From positions 372,001 to 436,000 of the forward strand of contig CANMFE010000002.1 of assembly GCA_947497085.1 (NCBI GenBank): a stretch of 64,000 nucleotides of DNA. Direction: 5' to 3'. Position numbers and translations under genes: made by a program. This DNA is from an uncultured Sphingomonadaceae bacterium (GTDB taxonomy: Bacteria > Pseudomonadota > Alphaproteobacteria > Sphingomonadales > Sphingomonadaceae). Shown piece by piece: positions 28,220 to 40,200 of this stretch (position 1 is its first letter; every line of letters starts with the position of its first letter). Under the pieces are notes generated by a model that was given only the letters and a program-made list of their open reading frames with translations, searched no databases and was not told where the DNA came from.

Positions 28220-29331
28220 TCACTCGCCTCCGCCTTCACACGGCGCACGGGAACCGGGATGTTGCAGATATCCGCGCCGCCCGCAGGCACAATAAAGAAC
28301 GGATCGCGGCGATTGGCGCGTGCCTCGACATATCTGGCAAAGGTTTCCCCATCGGTACTGAGATACTCAAAATACGGCCGCTCCGCTTCGGGCAGGTCGT
28401 TGGCAACGCGCACAGTCAGGATCGGGGTGCGTTTGTCCAGCTCGTCCTCGCCATAAAAGCCGAGCACACCCTTGCCGCGCGGCAGGCTGGAAAGATGCTC
28501 CATCCCCTCGATAATCCGCCCCACCAGCGCGATATTGCGATCGAGATGCCGCGGCGCATGGCCGATGACGGTGTAAAGCTCCGCGCCGGAGCCAGTGTCG
28601 GGAGAATAGCCGCGCCCGACACCCACCATACCATAGCAGTGAACGGGCCAGACTTGTCCGGGCAGGCTGTACATTTTCCGTACACGATCGCGTCGACCAG
28701 TAATCGTATTGTCTATCTCAACCATTCTATCTTCTCTTTTCAACGTCAATGCCAAAGGCATTAACCCTGCAAAAGCGAAGGCATTGGCGTAAGGATCGTC
28801 AAATCCAGTCCATCCTGAAGGTGCTCTTGTTACCGGAACGATCTCATGTTCAGCTCTTCGTACTCCACGATGAGACCAGATTTTTCCAAACATGTCTGAA
28901 GAGAATTGTTCTGTATAACTATTCTCCCCCATTACCTTTAAGCCTTCGGGCAGCGCCTTCGTCTCGCCTTCCGCTTCGGGATTGTCGTAATTGGGATCGC
29001 CCCACTGCACGACATAATTGTCCTGCACGCGGTTGACGGAGATATTGTCATACCACCCGGCACGCGCGAGGGTGCGGATGTTCTGGACCCAGCCCTGCGA
29101 AAAGGGCTTGGGCATCAGCTGGATCACGACCTTGCGTTCATTGCCCGCAGCATCGGACGCGAGTGTCATCACGACCAGGTCTTCAGGGGCTATCTTCACC
29201 CACTCTTCTGCCGATGCCCCCGCAACAATCTGCCCCGGCGACGGTGCGCCTTCCGGCTCCTCCTGCGCATGGGATATGGCGGGGGAAAGCAGCAGTGCCG
29301 CGGCGGACAGGGTGGAGATTATCTGTTTCAT
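28216..29331 (-). CDS. Exported cyclophilin-like peptidyl-prolyl isomerase, paralogue 2
   Basis: A 371-residue paralogue of the next gene, located upstream in the operon. A signal peptide (LSAAALLLSPAISHAQ) precedes the core: RKVVIQLMPKPFSQGWVQN, NRVQDNYVVQWGDP, an insertion of about 110 residues, then CYGMVGVGRG / SPDTGSGAELYTVIGH and VGRIIEGMEHL. The start ATG 29331 gives the signal peptide; the longer frame to 29565 runs through a palindrome. The stop overlaps the following paralogue by 4 bp. Confidence 0.75.
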   Translation of the reverse strand: MKQIISTLSAAALLLSPAISHAQEEPEGAPSPGQIVAGASAEEWVKIAPEDLVVMTLASDAAGNERKVVIQLMPKPFSQGWVQNIRTLARAGWYDNISVNRVQDNYVVQWGDPNYDNPEAEGETKALPEGLKVMGENSYTEQFSSDMFGKIWSHRGVRRAEHEIVPVTRAPSGWTGFDDPYANAFAFAGLMPLALTLKREDRMVEIDNTITGRRDRVRKMYSLPGQVWPVHCYGMVGVGRGYSPDTGSGAELYTVIGHAPRHLDRNIALVGRIIEGMEHLSSLPRGKGVLGFYGEDELDKRTPILTVRVANDLPEAERPYFEYLSTDGETFARYVEARANRRDPFFIVPAGGADICNIPVPVRRVKAEASE

Positions 29332-29429
29332 GGAAATGCAATTTGCCAGAAATGCCAGCGAATGCAAGCAGGCTGCGATATGGGTGCTTGCAAAAGGCGG
29401 AAAGCGGCTATAGGGGAGGCGTGGTTTTG

Positions 29430-29560
29430 GTTTGATGCCCTCACGGGCATAAGCCTGTCCCGTCCCGCTCCCCCGCCCAGCCTCCCGACAAGGTATAATG
29501 TCATCGGGAGGCTGGGCGGGGGAGCGGGACGGGACAGGCTTGCGAACGAGAGTGAGCCAA
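29430..29560. repeat. Composite palindromic element, copy 2 (38-bp perfect inverted repeat)
   Basis: A perfect 38-bp inverted repeat (arms 29451-29488 and 29504-29541, 15-nt loop), preceded by the 22-bp block with the small hairpin TGCCC/GGGCA (29430-29451) seen in copy 1. The arm bases differ from copy 1 at the outer end but always in complementary pairs. It ends 29 bp before the tRNA-Ser gene. Confidence 0.85.
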
Positions 29561-29569
29561 ATCAACTGC

Positions 29570-29659
29570 GGAGACGTGGCCGAGTGGTCGAAGGCGCACG
29601 CCTGGAAAGTGTGTAAAGGGGCAACTCTTTCGTGGGTTCGAATCCCACCGTCTCCGCCA
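29570..29659 (+). tRNA. tRNA-Ser (anticodon GGA)
   Basis: 90 nt with the acceptor stem GGAGACG/CGTCTCC (29570-29576 and 29649-29655), discriminator G and an encoded CCA. The anticodon stem-loop CACGC-CTGGAAA-GTGTG carries GGA (reads UCC/UCU). The long variable arm typical of tRNA-Ser is TAAAGGGGCAACTCTTT. The T-loop GTTCGAATC is present. Confidence 0.96.
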
Positions 29660-29732
29660 TTACATTTTCATGGACAAACCCGAACCCGGGGCAGGCATTA
29701 AATACTGCCCCGGATTTCGGGCCCCAGTCAAC

Positions 29733-31316
<1,584 letters not shown>

Positions 31317-31382
31317 CGTCTTTTCCTCCCCGGGGAACCGCACAAACATGCATTATTGCCCACCCCTCAAATCCATATCGCC

Positions 31383-33761
31383 CTAGAACGAACATTGTGT
31401 CCCCTCAGGCAGTTCCTGCCGTGCTATCGCACTCACTTTCATCGTCATCGGTGCATCGCTGGCAATCGTAAGGCTATCGCCCGCCATGCCGAGGCATGCT
31501 TCAGTGAGCACCATTTCCCGCCAGCCCTTGCCCGCGCTGACGGTCAGCCCCTCGGTGATATCAACACCGTTTTTGCCGCTAGTAACCATTACGGTGCCAG
31601 CGGGTGCCGCCGCGATATTGTATGTAATCAGGAATGCCCCTCCGTTTTTGCCGGTCAGTGTGAGGCCGGTATTCGCACCAAAACTGATCTCACGCGCATC
31701 CTCCTGACGATCCTTGTCGATCCCGCGCGCAACCACGCCGCCGCCTTCACCGCGCAGATTGGGCAGATCGACGCCGCCTGCTCTGGCAACGATGCCAGCT
31801 GCCAGTCGGCCGTTCGAATACCAGTCGGACACCGCACCGCCGCCAAGGAAGCCGCACGTTTCATCAAGCTTTCCAAGTGGCCGTGTGTCCGTCAGCGAAC
31901 GGCCAAAACCAAGCGGGAAGAGAGCGCCTTCGGGGCCATTAAGCGGTTCGCCCTCACAGCGCGCAGGCCAACTGAAAGACAGCCGCCCAGTCGCTTCGCG
32001 CTTGCCAAACAATATGTCTGCTACGCCTGCGCCTTCACTGCCGGGTAGCCACGAAGCCACAAATGCATCCGCAGCATTGAGTTCGCGATTGACCCACATG
32101 GGGCGGCCCGAGAGGAATACGGCGATCGCGGGGATGCCCTGCGCATCAAACTTCCTGAGCAAATCAAGGCCTTCGGTATCGGCAAAAACGAGATTCTTCC
32201 TGTCCCCTGCAAATTCGGCATAAGGCTCTTCGCCAAAGACTATGATGGCAACATCAGGCTTCGTTTCAAACGAACCGTCTTCGGACAATACGGCACTGCC
32301 GCCATTTGCCCCAGCGGCCTCCTTGATCCCGGCAAAAATCGAGCTTGCACCCGGAAAATAGTCATTGGTGAGCTCACGGCCGCCCTGCCAGGTCAGCGTC
32401 CAGCCGCCCGCCGCCTGTGCGATACTGTCCGCAGCTTTCCCGGAAACGAGAATCGAGGCGCCTTTCTTGAGCGGCAACAGACCGTTATTCTTCAAAATCA
32501 CCTGCGACTTGGCTACAGCTTCGCGGCCCAGGCTGCGGTGTGCGGCAGATCCCAACTTGCTCAAATCCCCGGCATTGGGCCGCATGGATGGTTTGGCCGC
32601 CCCCTGGTCCAGCAGGCCTGCGCGCAGCTTGACCCGCAAAACGCGGCGCACCGCCTCATCAACCCGCTCCACAGGAATCGTTCCGCTTTGCACCTGGCGC
32701 ACAAGGTTTTCGTGCAGCGCCTTCCAGTCATCCGGCACCATGTAGATGTCCAGCCCTGCCAGCAGTGCCTGCGGGCAGTCCGTCACAGTGCAGCCCTTGA
32801 CCTGCCCGTGTCCATTCCAGTCGCCTACAACCAGCCCGTCAAAACCCATTTCCCCGCGCAGGACACCGGTCAGCAGTTCCCGGTTGCCATGCATCTTCTT
32901 TCCGTTGATCGAATTGAAGCTGGCCATGATGGATTCCACCCCGGCATCAATCGTCGCCGGATAGGGTACGGCGTGCACCGATTTCAGTTCTTCAATATCT
33001 CCATTTACATCACCCTGATCGACACCCTGCTCAGTCCCGCCATCGCCAAAAAAATGCTTTGCCGTCGCAATAACATGCCCTGCGCCAAGATAGCCGGGAT
33101 CACCAGCCCTGCCCTGCAGGCCTTCAACCAGAGCTGCGCCGAGCTTCGCCACCAGCTTGGGATTTTCCGAATAGCTCTCATATGTTCTGCCCCAACGGTC
33201 ATCGCGGGCCACGGCCACGGTGGGCGAGAAATTCCAGTCTATCCCCGTAACCTCAATTTCCGTCGCGGTTGCACCGCCGATGCGGCGGACCAGGTCAGCA
33301 TCACCCGTGGCACCAAGCGCAATATTGTGTGGGAAAATGGTCGCGCCCACAATATTGGTATGTCCGTGAACTGCATCGGTTCCCCACATGGTCGGAATGG
33401 CGGGCTCTCCCCCCGGCAACGGTTTTGTGGAGGCATCCCACATTGTGTCGGCAAGCCGCAGCCATTCCAGGGCGGGGGCGAATTCATCGCCGCCCGGACC
33501 GCCATTTCCGCCATTCAGGTAACTGCCAAAACGATAGCGCTCCATATCCTCTGGAGTGAAGGAGTTTATCTGTGGCTGAAGCAATTGCCCAACCTTGCGT
33601 TCCAGGCTCATGCGCGCGATCAGCGCACTAATACGCTGATCCTCTTGAGACAGGTCCTGGCTAACAGATTCGCCGCCGGACGAAAGCTCTGCCTCACTCG
33701 GTATCGTTGCGCACCCCGCAACCGCCATGAACCCCAGCAAACTTGGCAGAACCTTACGCAT
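31383..33761 (-). CDS. GH3 family beta-glucosidase, predicted lipoprotein
   Basis: A 792-residue exo-acting beta-glucosidase/exo-1,3-1,4-glucanase. Lipobox AVAGC (Cys17) anchors it to a membrane. The GH3 domain shows GTDAVHGHTNIVGATIFPHN, ATAKHFFGDGGTEQGVDQG, and the nucleophile Asp in LVVGDWNGHGQ (D314). The C-terminal (alpha/beta) sandwich spans about 430-690. ATG 33761 follows a LacI-type operator at 33782-33795; upstream frame to 34139 has no homology. It converts oligosaccharides from the GH16 enzyme to glucose. Confidence 0.93.
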   Translation of the reverse strand: MRKVLPSLLGFMAVAGCATIPSEAELSSGGESVSQDLSQEDQRISALIARMSLERKVGQLLQPQINSFTPEDMERYRFGSYLNGGNGGPGGDEFAPALEWLRLADTMWDASTKPLPGGEPAIPTMWGTDAVHGHTNIVGATIFPHNIALGATGDADLVRRIGGATATEIEVTGIDWNFSPTVAVARDDRWGRTYESYSENPKLVAKLGAALVEGLQGRAGDPGYLGAGHVIATAKHFFGDGGTEQGVDQGDVNGDIEELKSVHAVPYPATIDAGVESIMASFNSINGKKMHGNRELLTGVLRGEMGFDGLVVGDWNGHGQVKGCTVTDCPQALLAGLDIYMVPDDWKALHENLVRQVQSGTIPVERVDEAVRRVLRVKLRAGLLDQGAAKPSMRPNAGDLSKLGSAAHRSLGREAVAKSQVILKNNGLLPLKKGASILVSGKAADSIAQAAGGWTLTWQGGRELTNDYFPGASSIFAGIKEAAGANGGSAVLSEDGSFETKPDVAIIVFGEEPYAEFAGDRKNLVFADTEGLDLLRKFDAQGIPAIAVFLSGRPMWVNRELNAADAFVASWLPGSEGAGVADILFGKREATGRLSFSWPARCEGEPLNGPEGALFPLGFGRSLTDTRPLGKLDETCGFLGGGAVSDWYSNGRLAAGIVARAGGVDLPNLRGEGGGVVARGIDKDRQEDAREISFGANTGLTLTGKNGGAFLITYNIAAAPAGTVMVTSGKNGVDITEGLTVSAGKGWREMVLTEACLGMAGDSLTIASDAPMTMKVSAIARQELPEGTQCSF

Positions 33762-33781
33762 CGAAACGGGCCTTTCTATTT

Positions 33782-33795
33782 TGTGAACGTTCTCA
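33782..33795 (-). promoter_or_regulatory. LacI-type operator at the GH3 promoter
   Basis: TGTGAACGTTCTCA matches the LacI-family pattern TGNNANCGNTNNCA at every fixed position; the core GAACGTTC is an 8-bp palindrome. It ends 21 bp before the GH3 start. The same motif occurs twice in front of the TonB receptor. Confidence 0.75.
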
Positions 33796-33834
33796 ACAGT
33801 TGAGATTACAGCCACACGAGCGGAAATCAAGCTT

Positions 33835-35028
33835 CTATTTGCGCAAGGCCAGCGAAAGCAGCAGCAAGCTCGCAATGGCCGCCAGCACAGCCAGCAGCAA
33901 GAACAGGCCGGAAAAGCCGAAAACCGGCACCAATGCCAATGTAAGCCACGGCATAATAAGTGATGGCACAGTATTGGTAAGGTTGAACACACCCAGGTCA
34001 CGCCCGCGCCGCTCTGGCCTGGGCAATATGCGCAGGGTTTGCGCGGAATGCAGCGAAAGGAATATGCCGGCAGCAATTCCAAATATCGCATAGCCGAAAA
34101 TGGCTGCATGCAGGTCGGTGGCCCATGCCATGATCGCAAGGCCCAGCGCCGCCATGGCCGCGCAGACAGACAGGGGCAGTATGGGCCGGTTGCGCAAATC
34201 CGTCCAACGGCCCGCGATCATTGCCAAGGGCACAGCCGCAACCAGAACAAAGCTGAATATACGCGCCGTATCATTGTCACTGAAAGAAGGTGCGATCGAA
34301 CGGAACCAGAGCAGGAGGTAAGCAAATAATGCCGCTTCGGTAATTTGCACGAGCAACCGGGCAAACCACATCCGTACCACATCATTATGCAAATTTAGCG
34401 GGCTCGGACTGGTCTGAGGCTCCGCGCTCTGCAGCAATTCGGGAAACTTGCGCGGCCTGCCCAATATGAGCACGGGCATCACACAGATAGCAACCAGTAT
34501 AGCGACAATGCCAAGGCGCATCTCCACTGCAAATAGCCCCGGTATCGTTATGAAGGCACCCGAAAGCGCACCGATGGCCGGGGCGAACGCGAGCAGCCCC
34601 CCTAAGGTGCCCTTCTGAATATCTGGCACGCAATCCCCAGCCCATGCCGCAAGCGGCCCGAGCATCATGTTCAGGCCCAGCTGCCAAAAAACCACCATGG
34701 CCAATAACGCAGGCAAGCGCTCCACCGGCCCGGCAGCCATAAGCAGCGCACAGGACAGCACAAGGCCCGCCGCAATCCAGCCACGGCGGCTGCGTGTAAT
34801 ATCACTGAGCCAGCCAAAACCGATATTGCTTGCGCTGGCAGAAATGGCCCCGGCAAAGGCCAGATAGGCCAGCCAGCTGACACTGTTTTCCTGTGCCAGC
34901 GTAATGACATGGGCGGGAAGCAGGATGGTCAGGAACGGGACATAGGCAATCGAACCTCCCGCCCATGCCAGGGCATAGAGGATGAGAAATCGCATGTTTT
35001 GCCGATTTGCCGGTTCGTATGCGTTCAT
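33835..35028 (-). CDS. MFS transporter of the glucan locus
   Basis: A 397-residue permease with about 12 hydrophobic helices. Between helices 2 and 3 there is the MFS motif-like GWLSDITRSRRGW, and RWTDLRNRP appears in the repeat. It starts 3 bp after the LacI stop, so the two are surely co-transcribed. It probably takes oligosaccharides across the inner membrane. Confidence 0.88.
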   Translation of the reverse strand: MNAYEPANRQNMRFLILYALAWAGGSIAYVPFLTILLPAHVITLAQENSVSWLAYLAFAGAISASASNIGFGWLSDITRSRRGWIAAGLVLSCALLMAAGPVERLPALLAMVVFWQLGLNMMLGPLAAWAGDCVPDIQKGTLGGLLAFAPAIGALSGAFITIPGLFAVEMRLGIVAILVAICVMPVLILGRPRKFPELLQSAEPQTSPSPLNLHNDVVRMWFARLLVQITEAALFAYLLLWFRSIAPSFSDNDTARIFSFVLVAAVPLAMIAGRWTDLRNRPILPLSVCAAMAALGLAIMAWATDLHAAIFGYAIFGIAAGIFLSLHSAQTLRILPRPERRGRDLGVFNLTNTVPSLIMPWLTLALVPVFGFSGLFLLLAVLAAIASLLLLSLALRK

Positions 35029-35031
35029 TGA

Positions 35032-36084
35032 TCAGGTGGGCGCAGGCGCAACGGAATCCCGTTTGACAAGCTTCGCAGGAACAACAACCTGTTCACGGGG
35101 CAACTCTTTCCCTTTATTTGCCGCTATAATCAGTTCAACGGCTACAGAGGCTATTTCTGCAACGGGCTGGTCAATCGCCGTCAATCGCGGCTGGGTAAAC
35201 CGGACGCTTGGCGTGTTATCAAAGCTGATGAGTGACAGATCGCGCGGAATATCCAACCCTTTTTCTCTAGCGGCATCCAGTGCGCCGTGCGCCATATGGT
35301 CATTGCTCACAATAATGGCGGTTACCGGATTGTCGCCCGACAATAATTCACGGGTCGCCAGCTGGCCTGATTCAAAACTGAAATCGCCCCGCACAAGCAG
35401 CCCATCCGCTGGAAGCTGTGCATCTGTCATTGCCGCCCGCCAGCCATCGATCCGCCATCCACTCAGGCTGTATTCTTCCGGACCGGCAATAAAACCGATG
35501 CGCCTATGCCCTTGCTGGACCAAATGCTCCGTGGCGATGCTCGCCGAGCGTTCATCGTCCATCGATACAGGAATACCCGAACCAATGCCATGCGAGCCTA
35601 CCCGTACAAAAGGGATTTGGTATTTTTCCAGCAGGCGCACGATAAGCAGGTTGTTCGAGTGCGGCGGCGTGAGGATCACACCATCGGGCTGCACTGCTGC
35701 AAGCGCGGCGGAAAGCTCACGTTCGACATGGTCATTGTGGGTATCAACCAGTTCGACAAGCAGACGGTATCCGTGCTCCGCGCATTTGAGCATGCCGCCA
35801 AGAAGCATCTGGTCCACCCAGTCATTGCCTTCACGTGCCCGCCAACCTGCAATTGTCCGCTCCCGGTCATTGAGTGCAAGAATAAGATAGGAACGTGATC
35901 CGCTCATCCGTTGCGCCGCGATTGAGGGTACATAGCCCAGCTTGTCTATCGAAGCCTGCACCCGCTCTTTCATGGCCGGTCGGACATTGGGTTCATTGTT
36001 GATGACACGGCTAACCGTCTGCAGAGACACGCCTGCATCTGCCGCAACATGTTTGATGGTTACTGCTTGGCGACGCCTCGCCAT
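35032..36084 (-). CDS. LacI family transcriptional regulator of the glucan locus
   Basis: A 350-residue repressor: N-terminal HTH (TIKHVAADAGVSLQTVSRVIN), hinge region (VPSIAAQRMSGSRS) and periplasmic-binding-type effector domain. ATG 36084 begins MARRRQAVTI; a longer frame to 36147 overlaps the GH16 gene end. It lies 4 bp behind the GH16 stop and 3 bp before the MFS start. It probably binds the three TGNNANCGNTNNCA sites in this locus, with a gluco-oligosaccharide as inducer. Confidence 0.93.
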   Translation of the reverse strand: MARRRQAVTIKHVAADAGVSLQTVSRVINNEPNVRPAMKERVQASIDKLGYVPSIAAQRMSGSRSYLILALNDRERTIAGWRAREGNDWVDQMLLGGMLKCAEHGYRLLVELVDTHNDHVERELSAALAAVQPDGVILTPPHSNNLLIVRLLEKYQIPFVRVGSHGIGSGIPVSMDDERSASIATEHLVQQGHRRIGFIAGPEEYSLSGWRIDGWRAAMTDAQLPADGLLVRGDFSFESGQLATRELLSGDNPVTAIIVSNDHMAHGALDAAREKGLDIPRDLSLISFDNTPSVRFTQPRLTAIDQPVAEIASVAVELIIAANKGKELPREQVVVPAKLVKRDSVAPAPT

Positions 36085-36088
36085 AGAC

Positions 36089-37099
36089 TTAATTTCCCCC
36101 TGCGCAGCTCGGTATATCAGCCGTTTGCCTATCACATTTCCAGACACGGACCCAGTCTATTTCGAAATGTTTCGGAAATCCGCTGGCATCAATGCCGCCC
36201 CCATTGCGTTCCTCGGGCAGACCACCGCCAATCGCAAGGTTGAGTATCAGGTGGAAAGGCTGATCAAAAGGTGCGTCCGTCTCTTTTGAATTCGCGCTCC
36301 ACCAGCTACCCGCTTCTTTTACGGCATAAACCTGTCCGTCAATGGACCATTCTATTCGGCCCGGTGACCAGACAATCCCGAATGTGCGGAAGCCATCAAG
36401 CACGGCGGGGACATAGACCTCGCTGCTGTTAAGTGCGTTGTCCGGCCATTCCGCGCCAAAATGCAACGTGCCCAGCACGGTGCTTTCTTTCCCGCCCGGA
36501 CAATCCTCACAGTCAACGCCCAGGTTGACCGCTTCCATTATGTCAATCTCTCCAGAGGCAGCCCAGCCACCATAGCTATTGTCCTCAGGCAGCATCCAGA
36601 TGGCCGGCCAGGTCCCCTGCCCCTGCGGTAGTTTCGCGCGCACTTCGATACGGCCATATTTCCATGCCTGTTTCCCGCGGGTTGCCAGCCGGGCCGACGT
36701 GTAAGGCTTTGTCGCCTGCGCATCGGGGTTTTCCACCTTGCTGCGCATATGCGGCGGGTATGCGGGGCCAGTATGTTCTTCCTTGTGCGCGGTAATGACG
36801 AGCTTGCCATCTTCGATAGAGGCATTTTGCCGGTCATCGCGGTAACATTGCTGCTCCTCATTGCCGCCGCCCCAGCAATCGACATCAAATGCCCATTTCG
36901 CCCGGTCAATTTCCGTGCCTTCAAATTCATCGGACCAGACCAGCTGCCAGCCGCTTTCATTTGATGGTATCCGCGTGCTTCCCGCCTCAGGCAGGGCAAC
37001 TCTCTCAATTACTTTTTGCGGGCGTTCAGTTCGCACGTCACAGGCGGCAAGGCTGGCCACCGCCAAAGCGACCGGCAGGAAAAATGCAAATCTAAGCAT
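36089..37099 (-). CDS. GH16 family endo-beta-1,3-glucanase (laminarinase), predicted lipoprotein
   Basis: A 336-residue enzyme that cleaves internal beta-1,3 (or mixed) glucan bonds. Lipobox LAAC (Cys20). The beta-jelly-roll shows WSDEFEGTEIDRAKWAFD, TSARLATRGKQAWKYGRIEVRAK, and the catalytic signature GEIDIME (nucleophile E184, D186, acid/base E189), with GTLHFG and WSPGRIEWSIDG downstream. ATG 37099 has AGGA 8 bp upstream. It probably works at the outer membrane next to the TonB receptor. Confidence 0.95.
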   Translation of the reverse strand: MLRFAFFLPVALAVASLAACDVRTERPQKVIERVALPEAGSTRIPSNESGWQLVWSDEFEGTEIDRAKWAFDVDCWGGGNEEQQCYRDDRQNASIEDGKLVITAHKEEHTGPAYPPHMRSKVENPDAQATKPYTSARLATRGKQAWKYGRIEVRAKLPQGQGTWPAIWMLPEDNSYGGWAASGEIDIMEAVNLGVDCEDCPGGKESTVLGTLHFGAEWPDNALNSSEVYVPAVLDGFRTFGIVWSPGRIEWSIDGQVYAVKEAGSWWSANSKETDAPFDQPFHLILNLAIGGGLPEERNGGGIDASGFPKHFEIDWVRVWKCDRQTADIPSCAGGN

Positions 37100-37210
37100 C
37101 GAAATTATCCTCGCTCTGTGCCCCGCCCACACAAGGCAGCGCACAATGGAATGGCAACGCCGTAACCTTCTTAATCGAGCGTTACTTCCCTTAGCCTAAA
37201 AACCGTTTTG

Positions 37211-40200
37211 CTAAAAATCAAAGCGGGCAAGGAATGTAAACCGCCGGTCATTGCGGAACGCAGAGCGTGTCAGCCGTGTGCCATCAAAGTCGACCACCTG
37301 CGATGTTCGGGTGACCTGGTCTAGCAGATTAACACCCTGAACGCCGACCTTAACGCCATCAGTAACGTTAAAGAAAATGGAGGCATCAAGCTGCCCGCCC
37401 GATTCCTGCCAGATTGGCGAGAATGGGAAAATATCATCACGCGGCGTGATCAGGAAGTCAGAGCGCCAGTTGTAAGCGGCACGCGCCGATACCGGCCCCT
37501 TTTCATAAAAGACCGTGGCGTTGAATGTATGCTCGGAAATTCCGGCCAGCGGCTGAAGCGAAGAAAACAGGCCTTGGTTTTCATCCAGATCGGCGTTGGT
37601 AAAGGCACCGCCATCGACATAAGTATATGTCAGCTGCGTTCCCAACCCGCTTAATAGGCCCGGCAGGAAATCGTATGTCTGCTGATAGGCAACTTCTACA
37701 CCCTTCAATGTGCCGCCCTGGTTATTACCGGGCCGCCTGGTTTCACCAACCACGCTTTCGCCATTGTCGCCTGTGTAGGTAACAACAGGCACTTCAGTGT
37801 TTATTATTCCGCTGATGTCTTTCAAAAATGCGGAAACCGTCAGTGAGCCGACAGCATCAAAATACCACTCAGCAGAAAGGTCATAGTTCCACGAAGAAAT
37901 CGGACGCAAACTTCTATTGCCGGTTTTGAGAGTAAATAACGGTCCCGTCTCAAGCGTTGCGTTGACCAAGTTGCCCACGTTGTTTGAAAGCGTGCCGCCA
38001 GTTTGGAATAGAGAAAGATCAGGCCGCGAAATACCTTTGGAAACAGCGGCTCTGAAGATCAGGCCGCCGCCTGTATCCAGCCTTGCGTTGAAACTGGGCA
38101 GCCAGTGGTCAAACTTGATGTCAGTGCTGTCATCGATAACCCCGCCTGTGAAAGCGGCCGCGAACTCTGCCTTGCGAGCATCTGACAAGTCGCAATATTC
38201 CAGGCCAACCTGTCCAGGCACAGCATTGGCGCAAATGGCCTGTATATCAGCCAAAGTTACAGGCATTCCTACAGGCAACCCAATAGCATCAGGGCGTGGG
38301 AAACCGATTTCCCCCGCACTTTGTATCCTTGTATCGACATAGCGCAGGCCAATATTGCCGGCCAGATTCCAGCCGTTGCTAAAGTCCTGCCCAAAATCGA
38401 CCCGCACATAAGCGGCCTTGGTTTTTTCCGTAACGTCAGAAATTTCAGATTGGCAGAAAGGCGTGCACGGTGTTCCGTCCTCATTAAACCGGCTGTTAAT
38501 CGGATTCCATGCATTCGGCGTAAGCGTAAATGCTGTCAGAGTGCGTCCCTGCTGAGTGGTTGTCCCGTTCAGGTATTCGCCCAGGAAATCGTCACCGCCA
38601 TAGAAAAAACCGCCGCCATTTTCGATTGGTAAGGGTGTGTTCCCACGCTGGAATCCATCTGCAAATGGATTGCGTGCACCGGTAAAGCCCGGAAAGTCAG
38701 CCGCATAGGCGCCGCCACAGCCGAAAATTTGCGGGTCACCGCAATTCCAGTTGCCACCGCGGCCGGTCCATGGCGCACCCAGATTGCCCCAGTTGCCGAA
38801 ATTGCTGTCGCGAGTGACTCGGTTACGATCGGCCCAGCGTGCACCAAAGCGCGCCTTTTTGAAAAAGCCGTCATCACTGATGTCATATTCCAGATCCGCG
38901 CGGAAACTGTCCAGCTCGCCATCATTGCGTGCCTGACTGTCGAGCAGGAACCAGAAATAGGTGTTGTTCGGGTCGCTATAGAAATTGGCTGGCGCGCCCG
39001 CTGGTGCCAGAAATTCCACTTGCGGCACGTTACCGGTATTATCGATACGGACATCTGCAAAAGAAGCCATTGCACCGATGACCGAGTCTTGACGCAAGTC
39101 TGACTTGATATGCTGCGCCTCCAGATTAAGACGCAAACGGTCCGTCACTTCCCAATCCACATCAAACGAGAAATCTTCCGTTGTGGCCTCTGTTGCACGC
39201 TGGAAGCGCAGCATCTCCAGCGGCAATCCGCCAAAAGGAGAAAAGCCGGAATCGCCTGTCGATTGCGTCAATATGCCCGTTTGGAAAAGACCGTCGGAGT
39301 CGAAGGTCCATGTATTGCCCGGCGCCTGAACCGGGAAGCCAGCATCATTATTAACCAGAGCCAGAAGCGAAAACTCTTCGGTGAAGAACCGGGTTTCTGC
39401 ACGCAGCCACTCAAATGTCATCAGGAAGTCCTGATTCGGACTTTCATATTGGAAAACTGCTGACCACGCTTCACGATCGCGTTTAAGGTCAGTCGTGCGA
39501 ACGCCCGCACCTTTTGGTGCCACCACCGTCCCGGCAGGCGGGAAATTGGACGCATCAAAACCGGTAGAATTCCCGACTCCGCCTGACGACACGTCGGCAG
39601 TCCGAATGCAGGTAGCATCCAATGCGGTTGTGCGATAACAAGGGTCTGTCAGCTGAGAAGCATCAGTGCGGCTAACCAGTTCTGACTGCGCGTAACCAAG
39701 CTGGAAGCCAAGACTGCCGCCATCGGTATCAACTGTGCCCGAACCCACGAGTGAGAAGCCAGGAGACCATTCCTCTGCCAAATCACCGATATTTGCCTCA
39801 ATCGTGCCCGCCAGCCTGAAGCCCGGATTATCAAGCGGCTTGCGTGTAATGAGGTTGACCGTACCCGCGATCCCGCCATCAATCATGTCAGCAGTGACAT
39901 TCTTGAAAACCTCGACCCGCCCAAGCAGTTCGGGGGAAACATCATTAAAACTTAGCACCCGGCCACCTGTGGCAGAGAAAATGTCGCGCCCGTTCAGTTC
40001 GGAACGCACAAAGGGAAGCCCGCGAATAATAACGCCGGTACCCTCGACCGAGAAGCGGTCAGGGTCAGAAGTCTTTTCGAAGCGGCCGATGTTAACGCCC
40101 GGAACACGCTGTAGTGATTCAGCTACGGACCGGTCGGGCAATGCGCCAATGTCTTCCGCCGTAATCGCATCTACAAAAGTGTCTGAGTCGCGTTTGATAT

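Noticed and set aside
32538..33803. Antisense ORF of 421 codons opposite the GH3 gene
   Set aside because: GH3 domains are unmistakable on the other strand; the antisense product has no known fold or ribosome site.
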